Assembly (NCBI GenBank): GCA_934433485.1
Contig: CAKRZR010000007.1
Span: 53,503 to 117,502 of the forward strand
DNA length: 64,000 bases
Source of the DNA: an uncultured Eubacteriales bacterium
GTDB lineage: Bacteria; Bacillota; Clostridia; Oscillospirales; CAG-272
Direction of reading: 5' to 3'
Shown here one piece after another: positions 44,850-51,556 of this stretch. Position 1 is the stretch's first letter; each line of letters starts with the position of its first letter. The notes below the pieces were generated by a model, which ran no database searches, was not told the DNA's origin, and saw only the letters and a program-made list of their open reading frames with translations. The position numbers were made by a program, and so were the translations under genes.

Positions 44850-46007
44850 ATGAAAAAGAGCATCCTTGCCATCGTGATCGCGGTCATGATGGTCGCTGCC
44901 TGTGCGATCGGTATCTCTGCCGGTCGTTGCGATAGTGCGTTCGCGGCAGCCAACTTCTCCCTCATTAAGGAATACACCGAGGCGGATCTCGGCACCAAGA
45001 CCATGCGTGCGTTCTGCGTAGATCCGAACGGCAAATATTACTTCGGCGGCAACCTGCACGGCGGTCCGACCATGTATAAGTTCGACGCAAAGACCGGCGA
45101 TATGCTCGGTTCCTACCAGTTCACCGTGGACGAAGGCTCCTACATCAAGGGTCTGGGCGCGGACGACAGAGGATACGTCTACAACGGTATCGCGAATGCC
45201 GCCAACGACGGTGCGTTCTTCTTCTCCATTCTGAACATGGACACCATGGAAGAGCAGTCCTACATGGAAGTCAAGATCGAAGGCAAGATCGGCGTAAACG
45301 GCATCGGCGTTGCCAATGTCGGCGGCACCTACTACTGCTACGTGATGACCAACTACGACACCGACCGTCTGTACCGTTTTGACGTGACCGACGTAAAGGC
45401 GCCGAAGATGGATACCACGTTCGGCGAGGGCGGCTACATCGATATGGCTGCCAAGTACAGCTTTGACGACTGCAACGGCGTGGGCGTAGACACCAACGGC
45501 TACATCTACGTGACCGGTCTGAAGCAGGGCGGCGAAGGCAAGGCAGACACCTTCATGAAGCTCAACGCGGACGGTTCTCTCGTTGAGGAAGTTGCACTCG
45601 CAAACGGCTGGAACGTGGAAGTATTCGATGATGAATACGTAGTCGTTTCCACCCGCGGCGGCGCTGACTCCAAGGTATACGTGATCGACTCCGACGTAAT
45701 GGAGCCCATCGCTGAATTTGCTCCGACCGCTGACGCACAGGGCTTCTCCGGCGCAGGCATCATGAACAACAAGATCTATGTGTGCGACCACGGCGATCCG
45801 GACCGCGTGTTCGTTTCTGACGCGTTCGCTATCACGGAAAAGGCTGCGGAAGTGGAAACCACCGCTGAAGAAGTCGTGGACGCGGTTGTGACCGACACCG
45901 CCGCTGCTGACACCACCACCGCCCCGAAGACCTTCGACGCAGCCATCATCGCTGCTGTTGCCGCTGTTGTCTCCGCTGCCGGTTACATGGTATCCAAGAA
46001 GCACTAA
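44850..46007 (+). CDS. Secreted beta-propeller-like surface protein with PKTFD tail
   Basis: 385 residues. Signal peptide (about 1-33, ending AFAA); the body looks like an NHL/SMP-type propeller with repeated G(Y/I)(I/V)Y and VDPNGKYYFGG-like strands. A Thr/Glu/Ala-rich linker leads to the C-terminus APKTFDAAIIAAVAA..GYMVSKKH: PKTFD, a 20-residue hydrophobic stretch and a basic end. The same tail occurs at 46938 and 56253. GGAGG ribosome site at 44850. Likely held at the cell surface; ligand unknown. Confidence 0.75.
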   Translation: MKKSILAIVIAVMMVAACAIGISAGRCDSAFAAANFSLIKEYTEADLGTKTMRAFCVDPNGKYYFGGNLHGGPTMYKFDAKTGDMLGSYQFTVDEGSYIKGLGADDRGYVYNGIANAANDGAFFFSILNMDTMEEQSYMEVKIEGKIGVNGIGVANVGGTYYCYVMTNYDTDRLYRFDVTDVKAPKMDTTFGEGGYIDMAAKYSFDDCNGVGVDTNGYIYVTGLKQGGEGKADTFMKLNADGSLVEEVALANGWNVEVFDDEYVVVSTRGGADSKVYVIDSDVMEPIAEFAPTADAQGFSGAGIMNNKIYVCDHGDPDRVFVSDAFAITEKAAEVETTAEEVVDAVVTDTAAADTTTAPKTFDAAIIAAVAAVVSAAGYMVSKKH

Positions 46008-46028
46008 GACATAGGCTATACTACAAAA

Positions 46029-46067
46029 ACATCGGCAGAGAAACGCACTTCTGCCGGTGTTTTTTTG
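46029..46067 (+). terminator. Terminator of the 44850 gene
   Basis: Stem CGGCAGA/TCTGCCG followed by TTTTTTT. Confidence 0.82.
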
Positions 46068-46159
46068 CGTTTTCGTTCCTATCCGCAATAACTATTTATT
46101 AGTTTTTGCAATTCTGCCATGCGCGACGCAATTTTGTGCGTGATTTTTGTATCAACCTA

Positions 46160-46189
46160 TTGACAAGGCTGCGGCTCATATGCTATAAT
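46160..46189 (+). promoter_or_regulatory. Promoter of surface protein gene 46243
   Basis: TTGACA and TATAAT with 18-nt spacing. Confidence 0.75.
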
Positions 46190-46242
46190 GAGAACAGACG
46201 AGATTTTCGTTTACACATTTTTTACACACTTGGAGGTTTCTC

Positions 46243-46938
46243 ATGAAAAAGCTCTTTGCAGCCGCACTCGCACTTGTTCTGTGCGCCGCGCTTCTGGTTC
46301 CGATTTCCGCCGCTAACTGGAAAGTCAACACGTTCACATCCGCCATTGATGAAGAACCCGACTGGTATGCTGACGCCGAGGTTGTGGAATTCGAAGATTT
46401 CTTTGAAGAAGGCACGACCAACGCCCGTTCCGGCAACTACTATGTCTACCTGAAGAACGACGGCAAAGGCGACTTCTCCGTACAGTTCGATGTAAAGGAA
46501 GACGGCACCTACGACATCGGCATCACCCTCATGGCGTGGGCAAAGAGCGTGCTCCGCTCCACGAACGTCCGCATCGACGATTCCGACTGGGTGTACGTCG
46601 CGTTCGATTATGAGGACGAAAACAAGGAACTGCCGCAGTACCTGACCGGTCTCCAGATCGACCTCACCAAGGGTACGCACACCTTCACGCTGTCCCTCGC
46701 CCCCGATTTCGACGACAGCACCGTAAAGTCCCTGTACTTCGACAACTTCTTCTACAAGAAGGCCGCTGACGTTGCTCCGGAAACCGAGGCAGCCGTGGAA
46801 GAAACCGTCGCGGAAACCGTCGCAGTGGAAGAAACTGTGGCTGTGGAAACCGCGCCGAAGACCTTTGATATGGGTATTATCGCAGCCGCTGCCGCTATCG
46901 TTTCCGCAGCCGGCTACGCTGTGGCGAAGAAGCACTAA
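46243..46938 (+). CDS. Secreted surface protein with beta-sandwich and PKTFD tail
   Basis: 231 residues. Signal peptide (about 1-24, ISAA), a single beta-sandwich domain of about 140 residues resembling carbohydrate-binding modules (GNYYVYLKNDGKGDFSVQFD, YLTGLQIDLTKGTHTFTLSL), an acidic Val/Glu/Thr linker, and the C-terminal signal APKTFDMGIIAAAAA..GYAVAKKH. The ribosome site and leader just before the ATG are almost identical to those of gene 44850. Own promoter and terminator. Probably a surface-displayed glycan-binding protein. Confidence 0.72.
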   Translation: MKKLFAAALALVLCAALLVPISAANWKVNTFTSAIDEEPDWYADAEVVEFEDFFEEGTTNARSGNYYVYLKNDGKGDFSVQFDVKEDGTYDIGITLMAWAKSVLRSTNVRIDDSDWVYVAFDYEDENKELPQYLTGLQIDLTKGTHTFTLSLAPDFDDSTVKSLYFDNFFYKKAADVAPETEAAVEETVAETVAVEETVAVETAPKTFDMGIIAAAAAIVSAAGYAVAKKH

Positions 46939-46952
46939 GCGAAATGGAAAAG

Positions 46953-46987
46953 AAAAAGGATCTCGCCAAAACGGGATCCTTTTTTTG
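46953..46987 (+). terminator. Terminator of the 46243 gene
   Basis: AAAAAGGATC/GGATCCTTTTT stem with a T-run. Confidence 0.82.
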
Positions 46988-47006
46988 AAGATTTACGGAG
47001 GTACAC

Positions 47007-47687
47007 ATGCGCATTCTCGTTATTGCCGACGACATCTGGCATCCCGCGGAGGTGATCCGCATGGGGCTTGCCGCGTTTCCGGACAAGAACGTGACCTTTG
47101 ACATGGTCTGCACCGCTAAGGACATTCTCACACCGGAGCTACTCGCCGCGTATCCGCTCGTCATGATCTGCAAGGGCGACTGCATCAACGCCGCCAATTC
47201 CGCGCCCTGGTTCGAGGACGGCGTAACCGAGGTCGGTCCCGGTGAGCTGTGCCGATACGTCGAGGGCGGCGGCAATCTGCTTGTCATCCACGCAGGCTGC
47301 GACGTCAATCCGGAATGGCTCCCGCACGAAGCAAAATTCCGCGACCCCTGCCGCGCATATATCGACCTCATCGGCTGCCATTTTGTGAATCATCCGCCAC
47401 GCTGCGCGGTTACGGTACGACCGACAGGCATCCATCCCCTCACCGACGGCGTGAAGCCGTTCACCTGTCGCGACGAGCACTACATCATAGAGCTTGCCGC
47501 GGACGAAGTCACGCCGCTCCTTGAAACGGAATCCGAAACCGGCGGCAGACAAATCGGCGGCTACCTGCGCACAGTGGGAATGGGCAAGATCGTCCTCTAT
47601 ACCCCCGGTCATACGCTGTCCGTCTGGCAAAACGAGAATTGGCAAAGGCTGCTCCGGAATACGATCGCGTATCTGACCCAGAAATAA
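47007..47687 (+). CDS. ThuA-like domain protein
   Basis: 226 residues with the glutamine-amidotransferase-like Rossmann fold of ThuA proteins: RILVIADDIWHPAEVI, LVMICKGDCINAA, GGGNLLVIHAGCD, FVNHPPRCAVTVRPTGIHPL, and TPGHTLSVWQNENWQRLLRN. ThuA members act in sugar (trehalose, sucrose) metabolism. GGAGG ribosome site 6 nt upstream. Transcribed from its own unit after the surface protein. The precise reaction is not established for the family. Confidence 0.8.
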   Translation: MRILVIADDIWHPAEVIRMGLAAFPDKNVTFDMVCTAKDILTPELLAAYPLVMICKGDCINAANSAPWFEDGVTEVGPGELCRYVEGGGNLLVIHAGCDVNPEWLPHEAKFRDPCRAYIDLIGCHFVNHPPRCAVTVRPTGIHPLTDGVKPFTCRDEHYIIELAADEVTPLLETESETGGRQIGGYLRTVGMGKIVLYTPGHTLSVWQNENWQRLLRNTIAYLTQK

Positions 47688-47689
47688 CA

Positions 47690-47728
47690 AAAATCCGGGA
47701 AACCCGCAAAGGGCAACCCGGATTTTTG
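47690..47728 (+). terminator. Terminator of the ThuA-like gene
   Basis: AAAAATCCGGG/CCCGGATTTTT stem with a T-run. Confidence 0.85.
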
Positions 47729-47762
47729 TTGATGGAGGCAGGGAAAACAAGCACGTACATAG

Positions 47763-47875
47763 ACTTGCACAAACTATATTCCAATCTATTCTTATAAAAG
47801 TTTTGCCCAGAAAGCGTAGCTTTTTGCCTTTTTACAAAAGCGACCGTTCCCCCCGCGTCTCCCCCTCGTCCCCCG
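47763..47875 (+). repeat. Intergenic repeat family B, copy at the 3' end of gene 47880
   Basis: TTGCACAAACTATA.., CTTATAAAAGTTTTGCCCAG, then CGTTCCCCCCGCG and a terminal CGTCCCCC a few bases before the stop of the convergent gene. It is similar to the copies at 39587, 50224 (minus) and 51435. Confidence 0.7.
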
Positions 47876-47879
47876 AACC

Positions 47880-50204
47880 TCACAGCTTGCTGCGCATGAT
47901 CTTGCCGCTGACCGTTTTCGGAAGCTCGGTGCAGAATACCACAATGCGCGGGTACTTGTAGGGCGCGGTGTTCTTTTTGACGTAGGTCTGGATCTCCTTT
48001 TTCAGCTCCTCCGTGCCCTCTGTGCCCTTTGTCAGCACAATCGACGCCTTGACTACCTGTCCGCGCACCGGATCCGGGGCAGCCGAAACGCCGCATTCAA
48101 GCACGTACGGCAGCTCCATGATCACGTTCTCGATCTCAAACGGCCCGATCCGATAGCCAGATGACTTGATCACGTCGTCCCGCCGACCGACGTACCAGAG
48201 GAACCCGTCCTCGTCCCGCCATGCCAGGTCGCCCGTGTGGTAGAAGCCGTCGTACCAGCACTCCGCCGTCTTTTCCGGATCGCGGTAGTAGCCCATAAAC
48301 AGACCGCACGGCGCGCCGTCTGCTACGTTCACACAAATCTCGCCCGTCTCGCCCTGCGCCGCCTCGTTTCCGTCCGCGGTCAACAGGTGGATGTCGTAGA
48401 TCGGACACGGCCGGCCCATGGAGCCGATCTTGTGGCTCTGCCCCGCCAGATTGCCGATCATGCACGTGGACTCCGACTGCCCGAAGCCCTCCATGATCTG
48501 CAGCCCCGTCGCCGCCTCAAACTGCTTGTATACCTCCGGATTGAGCGCTTCGCCCGCCGTCGTCGCGTGTTCGAGCGAGCTGAAATCGTACTGCGACAGA
48601 TCCTCCTTCACGAGCATCCGGTACATCGTCGGCGGCGCGCAGAACGTCGTGATATGGTGCTTGCCAAACATCGGCAGAATATGCGCCGCGTCGAACCGGT
48701 CGAAATCATACACGAATGTCGCCGCCTCGCACAGCCACTGCCCGTACAGCTTGCCCCACATCGCCTTCGCCCAGCCGGTATCGGAGATCGTGAAGTGCAG
48801 ACCGTCCGGGTCTACGCAGTGCCAGTATTTCGCAGTATGAAAATGCCCGAGCGGGTATTTGTGGTTGTGCAGCGCGATCTTCGGATACCCCGTCGTGCCG
48901 GAGGTGAAGAACGCAAGCAACGGATCGTCGCCGCAGGGAGAATCGTCGCGCCGGGCGTAGGTGTCCGCGTACAGTGCGTACTCCGCGTTGAAGTCGCGCC
49001 ATGTGTCAAACGACGCGGGGATCGGCTTCTCCTCCGGATCGACAAGGATCTTCACGCGCAGATCGGCGTAACCGGAATCCGCGAGCGCCTTATCGACCTC
49101 GCGCGCCGTGTCTCCGGTGTCGGTGCAGAGGATCGCCGTGATCCCCGCCGCCTCAAAGCGATACGAGAAATCGTGAGACAGGAGCTGGTTCGTTGCCGGG
49201 ATCGCCACAGCACCGATTTTGTTCAGCCCCAGCATCGCCATCCAGAACTGCCAGTGTCTGCGCAGCACGAGCATGACGCGGTCTCCCTTTTTAATCCCGA
49301 GCGCGGTAAAATAGTTGGCGCACCGTGCGCTGCCGTGCATGAGATCGGCAAACGTGAACGTCTTTTCGATCGACATGTTGTTGCCGACGTAGACCATAGC
49401 GCGCCGATCGGGCTTTTCCGTGCCCAGTGCATCAATGAGGTCAAAGGCAAAATTGAATTTGTCGGTATTCTTGAATGTGATTTGGGTCGGCGTACCGTTT
49501 TCGTCCTCCGCGGTCTCGATGAAGCGGCGGTACACACGTTCCTTGCTCGGTTTTCCGATGCGCTTGGGAAGTGCGGTGGGTTCCGCGCCGGGAATGGAAA
49601 ACTCGGGGACAGGCTCGCCGGACGGATTGAGAACGATGGCGTAGAAGATACACCGCTTGCCCTCCACGGCAATCATACCGTGCGGGATGCCGCTGTCGTA
49701 GTACATGGTGTCGCCCGCGTGCAAAATCTCGCTGTGCTCGCCGACCTGCACCTTGAGCGCGCCCTCCACGACGATATCGCATTCCTGCCCCTCGTGGGTG
49801 GTCATTTCAATATCGCGGTGGAGCGCAGCCTCGTCGTAGTCGATCTCGACGTACAGCGGTTCGGCGATGCGGTTTTTGAACGCGTGCGCGAGGTTATAAT
49901 ACGTCATGCCGTGCGCGTGGTTGATCTCCTGCCCCTCGCCGCGCCGGGTGAGCGTGTATCCTGCCAGCGTCGGTGATTTGCCCTCGATGATGTCGGTGAC
50001 GTCTACGCCGAACACAAGCGCGCAGCGGTAAATGAACGCGAAGTTGAGATCGCTCATACCGGCCTCGCACGCCGCGTATTCCGCCTCTGTAACGCCGGTT
50101 TGCTTTGCCATATCCGCAATCGAGTAGCCCTCGATCTCGCGCAGCTCGCGGATTCTGCCGGCCATTTCCTGAATTTTGAACGACAAGCCTGTGATTTTGC
50201 TCAT
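47880..50204 (-). CDS. XRE-cupin-AMP-ligase fusion protein
   Basis: 774 residues. Residues about 12-70 form an XRE helix-turn-helix (IRELREIEGYSIADMAKQTG), 110-190 a cupin (VQVGEHSEILHAGDTMYYDS, GIPHGMIAV), and 230-770 an acyl-CoA-synthetase-type AMP-binding domain with TSGTTGYPK, EGFGQSEST and the C-terminal GYRIGPFEIENVIMELPYV and KTVSGKIMRS with the catalytic Lys. It may activate an acid such as acetate or a medium-chain acid to the CoA thioester. DNA-binding and cupin parts suggest it also senses or regulates. AGGAGT ribosome site. The promoter is not obvious: repeat DNA starts 20 nt upstream. Confidence 0.85.
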   Translation of the reverse strand: MSKITGLSFKIQEMAGRIRELREIEGYSIADMAKQTGVTEAEYAACEAGMSDLNFAFIYRCALVFGVDVTDIIEGKSPTLAGYTLTRRGEGQEINHAHGMTYYNLAHAFKNRIAEPLYVEIDYDEAALHRDIEMTTHEGQECDIVVEGALKVQVGEHSEILHAGDTMYYDSGIPHGMIAVEGKRCIFYAIVLNPSGEPVPEFSIPGAEPTALPKRIGKPSKERVYRRFIETAEDENGTPTQITFKNTDKFNFAFDLIDALGTEKPDRRAMVYVGNNMSIEKTFTFADLMHGSARCANYFTALGIKKGDRVMLVLRRHWQFWMAMLGLNKIGAVAIPATNQLLSHDFSYRFEAAGITAILCTDTGDTAREVDKALADSGYADLRVKILVDPEEKPIPASFDTWRDFNAEYALYADTYARRDDSPCGDDPLLAFFTSGTTGYPKIALHNHKYPLGHFHTAKYWHCVDPDGLHFTISDTGWAKAMWGKLYGQWLCEAATFVYDFDRFDAAHILPMFGKHHITTFCAPPTMYRMLVKEDLSQYDFSSLEHATTAGEALNPEVYKQFEAATGLQIMEGFGQSESTCMIGNLAGQSHKIGSMGRPCPIYDIHLLTADGNEAAQGETGEICVNVADGAPCGLFMGYYRDPEKTAECWYDGFYHTGDLAWRDEDGFLWYVGRRDDVIKSSGYRIGPFEIENVIMELPYVLECGVSAAPDPVRGQVVKASIVLTKGTEGTEELKKEIQTYVKKNTAPYKYPRIVVFCTELPKTVSGKIMRSKL

Positions 50205-50223
50205 TTTTATGTACTCCTATATA

Positions 50224-50484
50224 TTACGGATGGGGATGCGGGGGGAACGCGGCTTCTTGAGAACGAACTTGTTCGTTCCAGCCTGTGCAAGAACTTTTAT
50301 ATGGGGATGATTATGGATTTAGTTTGTGCAATTCGATCTGCTCACCAATTTGAGCAATCCTTAGCCCGACGGGGATCGTTCGCGAGCGGCTCCCGGAGGG
50401 ATCCGCCCTCTATGGAGAGATAGTGCTAGATATAGTTTTGCTTCCCTCTCGAGGGAGGGGGACCACGCAGTGGTGGAAGGAGTC
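50224..50484 (-). repeat. Left inverted arm (families B and C) flanking the T-box
   Basis: Minus-strand copy of an arm whose other copy is at 51255-51552. Shared blocks in order include CATAGAGGGC, GGGAGCCGCTCGCGAACGA, GTCGGGCTAAGG, CTCAAATTGGTGAGCAGATC, GAATTGCACAAACT and CCGCGTTCCCC. The arm ends 20 nt before the start of the XRE-cupin-ligase gene. Confidence 0.85.
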
Positions 50485-50573
50485 CGGAACAGATGGATCG
50501 ATATATGGTTTTGCTTGTCTCTGACTCCCCCAGTCACCTTCGATGCCAGCCCTCTCAGAGAGGCGGCCTTTAG
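50437..50573. repeat. MITE-like repeat family C, copy 1
   Basis: About 137 nt with inverted ends (CTTCCCTC.. and ..GAGAGGCGGCC), internal GGGGGACCACGCAGTGGTGG and AGTC...GACTCC blocks. Related copies at 51250, 54228, 56356 and 57510. Non-coding. Confidence 0.75.
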
Positions 50574-50615
50574 TGTGGGGAAAGACGAAAACTGCATATT
50601 CTTCCCTTTTTGGAA

Positions 50616-50925
50616 ACAAAAAACGTCTCAAAGATTCTTTCCTGGAATCTTTGAGACGAACGAAAACTTGTCCGCGGTACCACTCAAATTGTGCGTAAAA
50701 CGCACCACTCCGGCTCTCATGAAGCCTTAGACCATTGACGCAGTCGTTACGGGAAGGTTCTACTGACGCCTTGGGACACCATACGCCCCCGCGCGTTCTT
50801 CCTTCCGGCATTTGGGATTTCTCCCACGGGGCTACACACAAATCACTGTCTTTCTATGGCTCGCACCAACCGCCAATTCTCTGGGGAAAGCGATATGATT
50901 TCTGCCTCTCCGCATTGCCTTTATG
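50616..50925 (-). promoter_or_regulatory. T-box riboswitch leader without an adjacent aminoacyl gene
   Basis: Minus-strand leader. Stem I distal part AGAGAAUUGGCGGUUGGUGC then GAGCC, the T-box sequence AGUGGUACCGCGG (core at 50682-50672), and an intrinsic terminator (arms 50658-50645 and 50637-50624, then U-run) are all present. Transcription from a TTGACA-17-TATACT promoter (50956-50928). Normally such leaders control tRNA synthetase or amino-acid genes, but no such gene follows; the next same-strand gene is the XRE-cupin-ligase, 410 nt away. The specifier codon cannot be read with confidence. Confidence 0.9.
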
Positions 50926-50927
50926 AT

Positions 50928-50956
50928 AGTATACCGCATTTTTGTGCGTTTGTCAA
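50928..50956 (-). promoter_or_regulatory. Promoter of the T-box leader
   Basis: TTGACA (50956-50951) and TATACT (50933-50928), 17-nt spacing. Confidence 0.85.
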
Positions 50957-51010
50957 GAGGAAAAAGAGAAAAATTCGGGACAACAGCATTTTCTTTTGAG
51001 GGAAACGGAC

Positions 51011-51060
51011 TTGGGGAAACTTTTTGAAAAAAGTTTCCCCCAACCCCTTCAAAAAACTTT
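51011..51060 (+). repeat. Intergenic hairpin repeat family A, copy 1
   Basis: GGGGAAACTTTTTGAAAAAA then GTTTCCCCC forms a hairpin, followed by CCCCTTCAAAAAACTTT. Other copies: 58807, 58978 (minus), 60810 (minus) and 63695. Confidence 0.75.
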
Positions 51061-51249
51061 CTATCTTGGATACAATGGATATCGTTTGTGCAATTCCGGT
51101 GCATCAAATGAAGTTTTACAAACCTTCAGAAAACCTTTCGCGACTTCTTTACCTCAGCACAGTGGAAAGTAAATGCTGTTGCCGTGCGAAAAATTTCAGG
51201 GAGAGAGGAAGGAGACCATGCGTTTTTCATACCATCTGGAACATCCATA

Positions 51250-51302
51250 AGCCCGACTCCTTCCGCCACAAGCGTCACCTCCCTCAAGAGGGAGGCTAAA
51301 CT
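51250..51302. repeat. Repeat family C, partial copy 2
   Basis: GACTCCTTCCGCCAC..CTCCCTCAAGAGGGAGGCTA; a short member at the start of the right inverted arm. Confidence 0.6.
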
Positions 51303-51552
51303 ATATCCCGCAATCGCTCCCCATAGAGGGCAGATCCGGGAGTTTAGGGAGCCATGCATTGGCTCAGCGAAACGCACGGGAGCCGCTCGCGAACGACCTC
51401 CGACGGGCTAAGGCTCGCTCAAATTGGTGAGCAGATCGAATTGCACAAACTCCACCTATCACCAATTCCCCTTATAAAAGTTTTTGCCAGGCTGAAGAAT
51501 GCTACCGCATTCTTCCATCTTCACAAAAAGCCGCGTTCCCCACGTTCCCCTT
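51255..51552 (+). repeat. Right inverted arm flanking the T-box
   Basis: Plus-strand counterpart of 50224-50484 with the same block order. It carries an extra segment of about 37 nt (near 51335-51371) absent from the left arm, and ends 5 nt before the rnr stop codon. Confidence 0.85.
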
Positions 51553-51556
51553 TCCG

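Noticed and set aside
50361..51411. Small frames in the inverted arms and repeat C copies
   Set aside because: They lie in repeated non-coding DNA, differ between copies and lack ribosome sites.
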